This document shows, in pieces, positions 1 through 11,789 of a stretch of 64,000 bases of DNA. Within the stretch, counting starts at the first letter, position 1; each line of letters starts with the position of its first letter. The DNA lies in assembly GCF_002288925.2 (NCBI RefSeq), contig NW_022098076.1:87614964-87678963 (forward strand). Reading direction: 5' to 3'. Under the pieces are notes generated by a model. That model saw nothing but the letters and a program-made list of their open reading frames with translations, had not been told where the DNA came from and ran no database searches. The stretch comes from Delphinapterus leucas (Eukaryota > Chordata > Mammalia > Artiodactyla > Monodontidae). A program made the translations under genes and the position numbers.

Positions 1-690
1 TAAATAATAAACAAATAAGGATGCTTGGCCCCAAATTAATACTATATTAACAAATAGCAGAAAATATAATGGAATGAAAAATCTCACAAGCAAAAGGAAC
101 AAAAAAGTTAAATACTTAGGAAGAAACATATCAAGAAAGTTGTAAGTTCTGCAAGAAAAAAAACCCTCTAAATGCAACTGAGAGGCACAAAAGAAATATT
201 AAATAAATGGAAAGACCCTAATTTTGGATGGAAAAATTAATGTCATAAAGATTAATCTGTAAATTTAATGCAATCCAAATAAGTGTAACTATAGGATTTT
301 TAAAAAACCAGGTAAACTGATTTTAAAATTCATATGGACAATATGAGAATCATCAGGAAAATCCTGAAAAGTAACAAGAAAAAGGTAACAAGAAATACAT
401 CCTTCCAGATATTAAAACTTATAAAGCTATAGTAATTAAAATAGTGTGTAGAGCTGAACGTGACTAGGCAGGTCAATGGAAGAGAACAGAAAATTGACCA
501 ATGGAAGAGAATAGAAAAAATCATACGGAATTTAGTATATATTAATAGAGACATTTAAAATCAGCGGCAAAAAAGATGGACTAGTGAATAAATAGTGTTA
601 GGACAAAAGGGTGGCCATACAGAAAAATTAAATCTCTAACTCACTCCTTCCATTAAAATGTATTTCAGATAGATCAAAGTTAAAAAAGGA
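1..690 (+). repeat. Old L1 fragment (ORF2 region)
   Basis: A-rich sense-strand L1 ORF2-like sequence, including phrases shared by L1 3' halves: 'tttaaaattcatatgga', 'ttaaaacttataaagctatagtaattaa', 'agaaaattgaccaatgg'. It is diverged and full of stops. A purine-rich (ggaa)n patch closes it at 685-725. Confidence 0.7.
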
Positions 691-2004
691 AGGAAGGAAG
701 GAATAAAGGGAGGAAGGAAGGGGAAAAATACAGAGGGAAATGCGGGAATCTTTTTTATAATCTAGGAGTGGGAAAGGTCTAATATGATGAAAAATCCAGA
801 AGGCTTTATAGGAATTCTCTTCCTTCTCTGACCAAACCTGCAAACTGCCAGAAACCTTCACTTCCTCTGTTATTGCTTTATTCCTCCCACTTAAAGCTTG
901 TAGAGGCTCCCTATTTCATATATAATTTATTCCTCCACTTGATTTAAAAAAAAAACAGTCCAGCTTTTAAACTGCAAGAAAGTTTTAGTTTTCACTATAT
1001 AACCTTTTATACTGTTCGAAAAAATTTTAATCTGTATATTACTTAAAAATAAAAGCACAAATAGCTTTGGTAGAAATCACTTCCTAATTATTAACCAAAG
1101 GACAGGCCTAATTTTTCATGCCCTAGGTCATTTGAATTTCTTTCTTTGGAAGCTTTTCTCTTTAGTGATGATTTGGACCTGGGTTCCTCACTACTCTAAT
1201 ATATAGTAACTTCTGCAGAAGGAGAGAATTCCAGTAGGATCTGTTGAATTTGATCAGATTAATCTTTGCAGCAGCTTCTGCCATGTCAACTCTGGTGTCA
1301 CTAGTTTCACTTCACTAAAGGCAGTGTGTGCAGCTTCTTTAAACAGAGGGGCAGAATTACCAGGCCACATGTTTGTACCTCCTGGCGACAACAGACACTA
1401 TAACCAGGCATCTCCGAACGAATCAAGATTTAAAAATGAGCTTCTACTTGCCAAATGGCCCTCCTCAATGCCTATTTTTGTCTTCTTCTGTCTGATTTTC
1501 TAGTACTTGCTCCCCATTACACTTCCCTTTATTCTGAACTCTCATAGGCTTTTAGCAGGTGTTTTGTGTACTAGTTACTGTTTCCCTAATTTGATTATGG
1601 GTTTCTTGAGGGCAGAAGTGTACCCACTCATTGAATTTATAGCAAAAACAGGGAAATCTTTGGCTGTGAGTTCCTGGCTTTTGTGTCACATCAACCAGTA
1701 CCTTTGCAGTGTGCCAAAAGTAATTAGCAAAAATTTTATTTTGGAGGGGGGGTAATAGGGCTAAGAAGGATGAACAATGAAGAAATCGCTTACAAATTAT
1801 TAGGTCTAGGGTACTCAACATAATGGTAGTCAATATTAGTTTTTTATAGGGTACATTTTCTTAGGAAGAATTTTTATTTTAGGATTATGCTTGAATTAAG
1901 GCAAAAAAGGGACTAATTTCTTAATTAGCATTTTATTTTTATTCTACTTTGTAAAGTACAATTTATCTCTTTTTCATGGCACTTATTAACAGGTATCTTA
2001 GAGT
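690..2004. other. Intron sequence, nothing recognised
   Basis: AT-rich PDE6D intron 1 DNA. Weak open frames on both strands near 1.5-1.8 kb look like no protein I know. Confidence 0.6.
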
Positions 2005-2012
2005 TACTGTAC

Positions 2013-2129
2013 AGTTGGGGTTTTTTTATTTGTTTGTTTTTGCTGTGCCTTGTGGCATGCGGGATCTTAGTTACCACTCCCTGCAGTGGAAGTGCGGAGT
2101 TTTAACCACTGGACGGCCAGGAGGGTCCC
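2013..2129 (-). repeat. tRNA-derived SINE (CHR-1/Bov-tA-like), minus
   Basis: T-rich tail first, then 'gcatgcgggatcttagtta' and 'ccactggacggccaggagggtccct', the reverse of a SINE head. Flanked by the direct repeat TACTGTAC (2005-2012 and 2130-2137). Confidence 0.75.
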
Positions 2130-2384
2130 TACTGTACTGTTCTTATTTACTTAGAACTTGGTTATCGTTTTCAGTCTTCCTTAAAAAATAATCAAATTCT
2201 AGAAATAATCTTTTCCTGCCATTGTAGTAACAATTTAGAATTATAAACTTTGGAAAATGTAATCTCTTAAAGATGCTACCAAAGTCAAAACAGGGGCACA
2301 TTCCTAAACTATGCCAGAGAAAACAAGAAAGACCATTAGCTCTATTAGCTTGAAATGTGATCGAGTACAAAGGAATAACTTTTT

Positions 2385-2423
2385 TTTTACATCTTTATTG
2401 GAGTATAATTGCTTTACAATAAA
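2385..2423 (-). repeat. Short L1 3'-end fragment
   Basis: 'catctttattggagtataa' and 'ttgctttacaat' are the reverse of a cetartiodactyl L1 3' terminus, also seen at 19.7 and 48.05 kb. It is truncated after about 40 bp and abuts the next SINE. Confidence 0.7.
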
Positions 2424-2434
2424 GAATCATTTTT

Positions 2435-2644
2435 CTCTTTTTTTTTTTTTTGAGGTACACGGGCCTCTCACTGTTTTGGCCTTTCCCGTTTTGGCGCACA
2501 GGCTCCGGACGCGCAGGCTCAGCGGCCATGGCTCACAGGCCCAGCAGCTCCGCGGCATGTGGGATCCTCCCGGACCGGGGCATGAACCCGTGTCCCCTGC
2601 ATCGGCAGGCGGACTCTCAACCACTGCGACACCAGGGAAGCCCA
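2435..2644 (-). repeat. Short CHR SINE (deleted subtype), minus
   Basis: Poly(T), 'gaggtacacgggcctctcac' and the SINE head complement 'accagggaagccc' are present. Target-site duplication GAATCATTTTT at 2424-2434 and 2645-2655. Confidence 0.9.
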
Positions 2645-2830
2645 GGAATCATTTTTAAATGGGCAATTATTATTATAAATAAATAGCACAGTCTCCTTTA
2701 TATTTTCATACTATTTTTAGAGATTGGATAGTTTGTAAAGATAAATATCTGTTTGCTGGTCATTTGAATGCACACATTTAACTAGAAAAAGGTACCACAT
2801 CTAAGATCCTGTGAGATTCCTTAATATAAG

Positions 2831-3105
2831 AGGAGAGAGAGATTGAAAGGGAGAGAGAAGAGAGAGAGAGAGAAGAGGGAGAGAGGAGAGAGAGAAGAGA
2901 GGGAGAGAGAGAGAGAGGAGAGGTGGAGAGGGATGGGGAGAGAGGGAGAGAGAGGGAGAGAGGGAGAGAGAGGGAGAGAGAGAGAGAAGAGAGAAAGAGA
3001 AGAGAGAGAGAGAAAGAGAGAAGAGAGAAGGGGGGGAGAGATAGAGAGAGAGAGAGAAGGGGGAGGGGGAGAGGGGGAGAGAAAAAGAAAGAAAAACAGA
3101 GAGAG
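2831..3105 (+). repeat. GA-rich polypurine simple repeat
   Basis: About 275 bp of (GA)n and (GAGG/GAAA)n with almost no pyrimidine on the plus strand. The Arg/Glu- or Ser/Leu-rich open frames across it are artefacts of the repeat. Confidence 0.95.
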
Positions 3106-6079
3106 TGAGCCTGCTTTTTCATACAGCTGAATTTAATGTTAGCAATTTAAAACAGTTGTGTGAAAACGAAGGGTATTTTTTTTAATTAAAAAAAATTAAG
3201 TGGTTTAAAACGCTCTGCAGGAATTTACTGTTTTAAAGGTACCAAATAAGTTACCTTATAAATGGAGTAAATTTTCTGTAATATTAATGTTTAAAGCCCT
3301 AATTTGAGAGTTATAAGTGAATTTCTGTTTACTGTGATTTCTTCAGGCAGGGTACATCTATGGTAAGTCTTCACTGTGATAGGAAAGAATGTCAGTCATA
3401 TTGGCTAACAACTTCTGAAGATTATACCCCACTTAGATATAATCATATTTCAGATCTGAACCACCTAAAAGCTAGAACTTAATTTGTCACACCACTGTAA
3501 TATATCTTTCCCTACCACACAAGACCTGTCTCTTAAAAAAAGAATTCCTTTGATGTCTTCATAAAGTTACATTTTTTTCGTGTTTTTAAGCCAAAGAACC
3601 TGGAGTGCATCACTGTCACATCAATGACACCTTATAATTAGCATACACTTTCAATATGGCCTCAAGCAAGGGCCAAGACCAAATTATCTATATGGGAAAC
3701 AACTTCCAGGGCAGCACTAACTTTATACAACCAAGAGAACCTGAAATTCTCTGCTATATTAGCGTTCGCTGGCAGAGGAGGCTGCTGTCAATTTGCTCCT
3801 GTCACATTATTTTCCTTTGTCTCAGACAGAAGCCACAGGGGAGGCTACAGGGTTTGCTTTTCACTTGAAACAACAGCAGAGATTATGGATTCCCTCCCCT
3901 GCCTAACTTGACTACTGGCTCCTCTCCTGGAAACAGGGTAAAACTGGGGACAACATACCAAACAGGACGAGCAATCTGCTATTCCATGAAACTTTTGGTT
4001 GGCCACTTGGGGAACATGGAAATATCTGTCAGAGGAAGGAAAATAAGGAAATTCTGTAGAGCTGGCTTTGACAAGAAGGTCCACTAGCTTCCTTGTTACC
4101 CTCTATGTTTCTTTGCTCCACTTCTCACTTCTTTTAATACACATTGCTGAGTCTGACTGTAAATACGATAGCTGAAAAGGAGCTGGTTCCACAACTGTCT
4201 TGCATGGTTATTCACCAAATGGACTCTCAGGGTAATCCTAGAACGTATGTTACCCAGGGAAAACAACAGTTGATGGCACTGTACCAATGTCCATTTCCTG
4301 GTTTTGATAATATACTGTGGCTATGTAAGCTGTTATCATTGAGGGTCACTGGGTGAAGGGTACAAGGAAACTCACTGATCTATTTTCACAACTTCTTGTG
4401 AGCTAAAATTATTTCAAAACGAAGTTTAAAGATAAAAAAACAGACACCCATATGTACATCCACACTACTGGTTTCTAAGACAGCATTTAAGACTCTAAGG
4501 CTGTGCTTTTCTTTATGGCCTTCAATATCCCATTGTTGTTTTACTTTACTTATGTTTAAACTTTATCAGTTAGTTTTTTTCCTTAGTGATAACAAAGTAA
4601 ATGATATCCAGTAATATAACAAAGATTTCAATAGGGAAATAAGGCAAACAGAGGCCTTATTTCCAAATGAAGTTAAAGAGAAACTGTAGAAAGGGTCACA
4701 AGGAGGAGATTTCTTGTCCTCCTTTGTGGTTTATCTCTCATGCTGAGAATTATAGGTTTCGGGGTGGGGGAAAGATGCAGAAGAGTTAACCAGTTAACCA
4801 GCTGCTGAGTTAAACAGCTGGTGGTGGTTGGACCCAGGTAACTAGAAAAGTAATGGTACCTTATAAAAAAATTTAAGAGAAAAAAAGAATTTTATTTTCG
4901 AGAGGAGGGGAAAGAGTTGGTAACGGTATGGCAAAGGAGGATGCAACACGGAGGCCCCTCAAAAACCTCAAGGATGAAAAAGCATGTAGAACATGTAGGT
5001 GGTGGTAGCAGTGGGAAGTACACTAACGAATACTTCAAGCTACAATAATTAGTTATGGAACTAGCATAAAAATAGGCAGACCGATATACTAGAAAACATA
5101 GCCGTGACCCCAGCGTATATTAAAACTTCTATACTATACGCTATATTCTAAATCACTGAAGAAAAATGACTAATTATCTCACATTCTTTACTATAACACA
5201 CTACAACTGGCCTCAAGAATTAGATATAAAGAAAATATAGGTGAATATTTATGTGACCTAAGGATGAAAAAGCCCTCTAAACAGACATGCAAAAGAAAAA
5301 AAATCATAAAAGGAGTAAAGAGTGTACAATTTGAAAAAAAACAGTTCAAGACCCGAGCGGTTTCAGCCAGAGAGGGAGAGTACTAGGGTTGGGGACAGAG
5401 ATTAAAGCAGACTAGTTTATTCAAACTGTTTTAAGTTTTTACAAGAAGAATATATTTATTACTTGAGTTAATTTAATTTAAAAAGTATCTCAGAAAGTAA
5501 AACCATAGAACACCTGCTACCTCAAAATCATCATAAACAAAGTTAAGTCAAATGAAAAACTAGAAAATTATAATATGACAAGCAAAGGGACAAGGTCTTT
5601 ACTATACAAGGAGCACTTATGTAAGAAAAAGACAAAATGGCTCAAAAGAACACTAGGCAAAACATGGGGGAAATGCGCGTTTTCACCTGTCAAACGGGCC
5701 CCCTGAGCCTGGCCCTCAGAGAAGGTGAGGGAGAAAGAGCTGTCTCCCCGGGGTTTCCAAGGGAGGTGCCTCCCTGGGGGAGGATCAGGTTTCAGAGAGG
5801 CAAGCAGGCGGGAGGGGGGGCTCCAGGAAGAGCTCCTGGAGGGAAGAGACTGTTTTTAGGATGGAAAAGGGTTTTCTGACAGGGTGGTGTTGGGGAGGAC
5901 TGGGTGGAGTGTAAGGCAAGAGGATGAGACTACCAGAAAGGACTGGTGGCTGGAGGAGCCTGCATTTTGGGAGGGTACAGGAAGTTTATGGAGTCACTGA
6001 GTCATTTATAGCCTATTCTCAAGGTTTCCGACTTTACAAAATTCTTTTGGTGCCAAAGTTGCCCAAGGGCTTTGTTTCT
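3106..6079. other. Intron sequence, nothing recognised
   Basis: About 3 kb of mostly unique-looking sequence. Contains a G-rich purine stretch near 5.69-5.9 kb with a short open frame on the plus strand and no recognisable gene, RNA or repeat. Confidence 0.6.
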
Positions 6080-6500
6080 TTGGGCATTGACCTTTTTGAC
6101 CTTCCTTTCCAGTCAGTCACCAAGTCCTGCTATTTTCTTCCATTAAAATGCAGTTTCATTTTTTTCCCCCCTATCCAATCTGCATACTACTGCCAGACTG
6201 TTGTTTCTAAAGTATCACTTGGATCATGTCTCCTCCCTGCTCAAAAACCTTTCAGTGCTTTCTACTGTCACTGGATCAAGTATAGACACACACACTCACC
6301 CGCCACCCTGAGGTGTCTCCGGTTCACTTCAAAAACATCTGCTCCAGCCAAAGTGGTTCAATCACAGACCTGTCCCTATATGTGACACCACCCCCAAAAC
6401 CTTTTTTGTGCTTTTCCTAAGCTGATTTCACACTCAAACACCCTTTCCTTTTTACTTCTTCATAGTCTAGCAACCTTTCACGTTCAGTTTCATTCCCTCA
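6080..6500 (+). repeat. L2-like fragment
   Basis: 'tgctgccagactgttgtttctaaa', 'gatcatgtctcctccctgctcaaaa' and 'cctttcagtgctttctactg' resemble the common L2 3' region. Family call from memory. Confidence 0.5.
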
Positions 6501-6519
6501 TCAGTATACAATGTGGGTA

Positions 6520-6735
6520 AAGCACAGGCGTGGAAACTCACAGCCCTGGTTATAATCATGGCTCTGTCATTTACTGGTTTTGTGACCTTGGGCTTAGTTT
6601 CTTAAGGCTTAGTTTGCCTCAACTCCAAAATGTAATAAATACTTTTACGACTTTTGTGAAGATTCAGTAAGAACTGATGTACGTAAAACTAATACAGCGC
6701 CTGGAACAGAGTAGATTAGTAGTAGTGCCTGGAAA
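6520..6735 (+). repeat. MIR SINE
   Basis: 'ctctgtcatttactggtttt', 'gtgaccttgggcttagtttc' and 'gcgcctggaacag' follow the MIR core order on the plus strand. Confidence 0.75.
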
Positions 6736-6849
6736 CTCACTAGATTAGTATTCATTATTATTGTCCAAACACCCTCTCTTCTCTGAGTGTAAAGTTTTTC
6801 TTACTAGCTGGTAATAGCTTGTGAGCACTGCTGTTTTCTCTCTTATATT

Positions 6850-6996
6850 TAAACTTTTTATACTTCTTAACACTCAGTGTGCCAAGCCCTGTGTTAGGTG
6901 CTTTACAAACACAAAACCACATGAGTTAGGTACCGCTCTATCACTTCACTTTCTGGATGGGAAAACTAAGTTTGGAGATATTAAAAACCTTACCTA
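6850..6996 (-). repeat. MIR SINE, interrupted by a CHR SINE
   Basis: 'gtgccaagccctgtgttagg', 'tttacaaaca' and 'gatgggaaaactaag' match the complement of MIR. The younger SINE at 6997 cuts it, and a few MIR bases ('cttacctaatattaaacgg') continue after 7215. Confidence 0.65.
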
Positions 6997-7214
6997 GGGC
7001 TTCCCTGGTGGCACAGTGGTTAAGAATCTGCCTGCCAATGCAGGGGACACGGGTTTGTGCCCCGGTCCGGGAAGATCCCACATGCCGCGGAGCGGCTAGG
7101 CCCGTGAGCCATGGTCGCTGAGCCTGCACGTCCGGAGCCTGTGCTCTGCAACGGGACAGGCCGCAACAGTGAGAGGCCCGCGTACCGCAAAAAAAACCAC
7201 AAAAAACAAAAAAC
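6997..7214 (+). repeat. Short CHR SINE (deleted subtype), plus
   Basis: Head 'ggcttccctggtggcacagt', tail 'gcgtaccgcaaaaaaa'. Target-site duplication CCTTACCTA at 6988-6996 and 7215-7223. Confidence 0.92.
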
Positions 7215-8127
7215 CCTTACCTAATATTAAACGGCTAGTAAAGAGTAGAAGGAAGATGCAGGTGATTCTTTGATTGGTCTATTTTTAAGATTGAAAATTG
7301 CCTAGGATTTTCATGAATGATGGCTGGGCAGTCCTAATGAGTCAGGTCTGGTCTTCCCTCACCTGGAGATTTCTCCCAGGGAGAACTGAGCACTGTCACT
7401 AGATCCGGCTTCAGCATCACTCTCCAAACAGCCAGAGCCTGGGCTTTCCTCCAGGGACCACCATGACCCTTTGACTTTCAGAAAGAAAGCATACTAGCAG
7501 CCCCATGTTTTGTTACAAGAAGAGAGGAAGATCATTTCCAGAGTCAGAAATCACGCCATAAGGCATCAAGAACAAAAACCAGGTTTCCATCAGCAAAAAG
7601 CACCCTTTCTGAGGAGAAAAGAAGAGAGGCTCTTAATAGAAAGAGCCAAGCCTTCTGAGTACAGAAGAGGCCAACTTCTCCCAAAGGTAACGTTTAAAAG
7701 AGTGTGAGTCTTAAGAGTCAGAAAGACAAAACCCTAAAGGGCAAGGGAAGGACAGACCTCACTATTAATTTATTCTTCACTCCGATGACAGTGCCAGTAC
7801 ATGCAATTAGAATTTCTTTTTTCTTTTTTGGTAAGAATTGAAGAAAGACAAAAATGAACCATTATATTAACTGATACTATAATTATGTTTACAAACTGAT
7901 TTCCAGTGGAATCATTACACATTAGGCCTCTTTAGGAGCCTATAGTTTCCAGACTGTGAAAAAGCATTTCCTCTGAGTGAAACCTGCAAATTTTATCTCC
8001 CTAACTAAAGATAAAACTGTTTTGGCTGATAAAGGTTAAAGAACTCCTCTAAAACAACCAGACAAAAGAAACCAACAGCCATACAACAAAACAACAACAA
8101 CAAAAAGCAGACTTCTCATGTCTCGGA

Positions 8128-8169
8128 GAGTTAACATACACTGAGCTAAGGCTCAGTGTATGTTAACTC
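8128..8169. repeat. Perfect inverted repeat, 19-bp arms, 4-nt loop
   Basis: Left arm GAGTTAACATACACTGAGC, loop TAAG, right arm the exact reverse complement. The sequence on either side does not continue the symmetry. It is not recognised as a transposon terminus. Confidence 0.95.
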
Positions 8170-8339
8170 CCTGAGTTGGGAGACTGGGATTGATGGACGA
8201 CCAACAGGGGTTCTGAGGTTTCGCCCTTCATTCATCCACTTGTCAAATTCTGCTCAGAGGCTCTTTGCTTGTGGAAGGAGGGCAAAGAACTTTTTTCTCT
8301 ACAATGCTTTTTGTTATTCTCTCCTGTAGGTCAAAAGAG

Positions 8340-9014
8340 AATTATGAGGACTGTTCAAATATCGTTAAGATGGCAATATTTCCCAAATTCAACTTGATCA
8401 CTATCAAAATCCCAGCTGGCTTTTTTTGCAGAAATCGAAAGACTGATTCTAAAATTCATATGGACATCAAGGGACTCAGAGTAGCCAAACAATCTTGAGA
8501 AAGAAAACAAAGTTGGACAAATCACACCTCCTGATTTCAAAACTTGCTACAAAGCTACAGTAATCAAGATGGTGTGGTACTGGCATAAGGATAGACATAT
8601 ATATCAATGGACTAGAACTGAGAGTCCATAAATAAACCTCACATTTATGGTCAAATGATTTTCAACAAGGGTGCCAAGACAATTCAATGGGAGAAAGAAT
8701 AGTCTTTTCAACAGATGGTGTTGGGATAATGGGCTATCTACATGCAAAAAAAATAATAAAGTTTGACCCCCAACTCTCACACCATACATAAAAATTAACT
8801 CAAAGTGGATCATAGGTCCAAATGTAAGAGTTAAAATTATAAAACTCTTAGAAAAAATATAGGAGTAACTCTTTGTGACCTTGGGCTAGTTAAAGCCTTC
8901 TTAGATATGACAGACTAGAAAAACACAAGTGACAAAAGAAAAAATAAACTGAACTTCATCAAAGTTAAAAACTCTTATGCTTCAAAGGAAACCATTAAGA
9001 AAATGCAAAAACAA
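8340..9014 (+). repeat. Older L1 fragment, part 1
   Basis: Sense-strand L1 ORF2 3' region ('ctatcaaaatcccagctggc', 'ctacagtaatcaagatggtg', 'tcaacagatggtgttgggat'). It continues at 9373-9548 and 10780-11580, being split by a SINE and by a younger L1. Confidence 0.85.
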
Positions 9015-9372
9015 GGGACTTCCCTGGTGGTCCAGTGGTAAAGAATCCACCTTCCAATGCAGGGGACGTGGGTTCGATCCCCTGTCAGGGAACTAAGATC
9101 CCACGTGCTGCAGGGCAACTAAGCCCGTGTGCCACAACTACTGAGCTCGTGCGTCTCAACTAGAGAGCCTGCATGCTGCAAACTACAGAGCCCATGCGCT
9201 CTGGAACCCATGCGCCACAATTAGAGAGGAGCCCACGGGCCCCAACGAAGAGCCCACATGCCGCAAGGAAAGATCCTGCATGCCTCAACAAAGATCCCGT
9301 GTGCCGCAACTAAGATCCATCGCAGCCAAAAATAAAAACAAATAAATAATTAATAAGTATTAAAAAAAAAAA
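9015..9372 (+). repeat. Long CHR SINE, plus
   Basis: Starts 'ggacttccctggtggtccag' and ends 'cagccaaaaataaaaac' plus an A-rich tail. Imperfect target-site duplication (16 bp, two differences) at 8999-9014 and 9373-9388, inside the older L1. Confidence 0.9.
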
Positions 9373-9548
9373 GAAAACGGAAAAACAACCCAAAGAGTGG
9401 GAGAAAATATTTGCAAATCATAAATCTGATAAGGGAATTGTATCCAGAATTTATAAAGAACTCTTACAACTCAATAATAAGACAAATAACCCAATTAAAA
9501 AATGGACAAGAATCAGAACAGACATTTCTCCAAAGAAAATATACAAAT
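9373..9548 (+). repeat. Older L1 fragment, part 2
   Basis: Continues the L1 interrupted at 9014 ('gagaaaatatttgcaaatca' to 'gacatttctccaaagaaaat'). Its last 17 bases (9532-9548) are the target-site duplication of the younger L1. Confidence 0.85.
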
Positions 9549-10433
9549 ATGGAGAAAAGGGAACCTTCTTGCACTGTTGGTGGGAATGTAAATTGATACA
9601 GCCACTATGGAGAACAGTATGGAGGTTCCTTAAAAAAACTAAAAATAGAACTACCATATGACCCAGCAATCCCACTACTGGGCATATACCCAGAGAAAAC
9701 CATAATTCAAAAAGACACATGCACCCCAAATGTTCACTGCAGCACAATTTACAATAGCCAGGTCATGGAAGCAACCTAAATGCCCATNNNNNNNNNNNNN
9801 NNNNNNNNNNNNNNNNNNNNNNNNNNNNNNNNNNNNNNNNNNNNNNNNNNNNNNNNNNNNNNNNNNNNNNNNNNNNNNNNNNNNNNNGGTTTTCTCTGGG
9901 TATATGCCCAGTAGTGGGATTGCTGGGTCATATACCCAGAGAAAACCATAATTCAAAAAGACACATGCACCCCAAATGTTCACTGCAGCACAATTTACAA
10001 TAGCCAGGTCATGGAAGCAACCTAAATGCCCATCGACAGACAAATGGATAAAGAAGATGTGGTACATATGTACAATGGAATATTACTCAGCCATAAAAGG
10101 GAACGAAATTGGGTCATTTGTAGAGACGTGGATGGATCTAGAGACTGTCGTACAGAGTAAAGTAAGTCAGAAGGAGAAAAACAAATATCGTATATTAACA
10201 CATATATGTGGAACCTAGAAAAATGGTGCAGATGAACTGGTTTGCAGGGCAGAAATAGAGACACAGATGTAGAGAACAAACGTATGGACACCACGGGGGG
10301 AAAGTGGCGGGGTGGGGGTGGTGGGATGAATTGGGAGGTTGCGATTGACATATATACACTAATATGTATAAAATAGATAACTAATATGAACCTGCTGTAT
10401 AAAAAAATAAATAAAATAAAATTTTTAAAAAAA
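9549..10433 (+). repeat. Younger L1 3' end (5'-truncated, nested, gap-bearing)
   Basis: From 'atggagaaaagggaacct' through the ORF2 C-terminal region and the cetartiodactyl L1 3' UTR ('gggatgaattgggaggttgc') to an A-rich tail. The flanking direct repeat AAAGAAAATATACAAAT (9532-9548, 10780-10796) marks the insertion into the older L1. The assembled copy has the 100-N gap and duplicated internal sequence, so its true length is uncertain. Confidence 0.85.
9788..9887. other. Assembly gap of 100 N
   Basis: Exactly 100 N, a conventional placeholder for unknown length. It falls inside the 3' part of an L1, and the same L1 segment appears on both sides. Confidence 0.99.
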
Positions 10434-10779
10434 GGGGCTTCCCTGGTGGTGCAGTGGTTGAGAATCCGCCTGACAATGCAGGGTTCGATCCCTGGTCCGG
10501 GAAGATTCCACATGCCATGGAGCAACTAAGCCCGTGTGCCACAACTACTGAGCCTGTGCTCTAGAGCCTGCGAGCCACAATTACTGAAGCCTGCATGCCT
10601 AGAGCCTGTGCTCCACATAAGAGAAGCCACCGCAATGAGAAGCCCGCACACCGCAATGAAGGGTAGCCCCCGTGCGCCGCAAGCAGAGAAAGCCCGCGCG
10701 CAGCAACAAAGACCCAACGCAGCCAAAAATAAATGAGTAACAACAAAAAAAATTTATTAAAAAAAGAAATTCAAAAAAA
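10434..10779 (+). repeat. Long CHR SINE in the tail of the younger L1
   Basis: 'gggcttccctggtggtgcag' to 'cgcagccaaaaataaatgag' plus an A-rich tail. It lies between the L1 poly(A) and the L1 target-site duplication, so it landed in the L1 tail. Confidence 0.9.
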
Positions 10780-11580
10780 AAAGAAAATATACAAATAGCC
10801 AAAAGCACATGAAAAGATGTTCAACATCATTAGTCATCAGGGAAATGCATATTAAAACCACAACGAGATACTACTTTATACCCTCTAGGAAAGTATTCTC
10901 AGGAAGACATAGTGTGGATGATGATGTAGAGAAGTTGGAACCCTCATATACTGCTGTTGGAAATGTAAAATGGTGCAGCCACTTTGGAAGAGTCTGGCAG
11001 TCTCTCAGAAGGTTAAACAGAGTTACCATACGGCCCAGCTATTCCACTCCTAGGTATATGCCTAAGAGAAATGAAAACATATGTTCACACAACAACTTGT
11101 ACATGAATGTTCATAGCAGCATTACTCATAATAACCAAAAAAAGTGAAGACAACCCAAATGTTCATCAACTGATGAATGGATAAACAAAATGTGGTATAA
11201 CCACACAATGGACTACTATTTGGAATTAAAATGGAATTAAGTACTGATACATGCTACAACATGGATGAACCTTGAAAACAATATCTTAAGTGAAAGAAGC
11301 TAGACACAAAAGACTAAATATTCTTTGGTCCCACTTACATGAAATATCCAGAATAGTCAAATCTATAGAGACAGAAGGTAGACTAATGGTTTCCTAGAGC
11401 TGGGGTGGGAGGGTAGAGGAAATGGGGGATGCCTGCTAACGGGTACAGGGGTTTCTTTCAGGGTGATGAAATGTTCCAAAAGTGATTGTGTTGATGGTTG
11501 CACAACACTGTGAATACACTAAAAACCACTGAATTGTACATTTTAAATGCGTGAATTGTATCTTAATAAAGCTATTAAAT
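10780..11580 (+). repeat. Older L1 fragment, part 3 (3' end)
   Basis: Resumes with 'agccaaaagcacatgaaaag', runs through 'gttcatcaactgatgaatgg' and ends in an L1M-type 3' end ('cactgaattgtacattttaa', 'cttaataaagct'). Confidence 0.85.
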
Positions 11581-11789
11581 ACGTACTTTAAAAAGAACTA
11601 TAGAGATATCAGAAAAAGCCTTCAAAATTAATGAAAGGGTCATAAAATGTTTCAAAAAGCAAAAATCCAGAAAAGAATCAGAGAGACACTTGGTAAGTAT
11701 GTGGAAAAGGAATCTGTAGGACTAGAAAGGATCTAGCAGAAAGTTAAAATATTCTTGGTCTGGATCTATTCTGAAAAACAAAAAAACAC

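Noticed and set aside
2778..3130. Ser/Leu-rich and Arg/Glu-rich open frames of about 60-115 codons
   Set aside because: Both are translations of the GA/TC simple repeat.
8128..8169. Reading the perfect hairpin as a microRNA gene
   Set aside because: The stem is 19 bp with a 4-nt loop and no lower stem; typical precursors have roughly 30 bp or more of imperfect stem.
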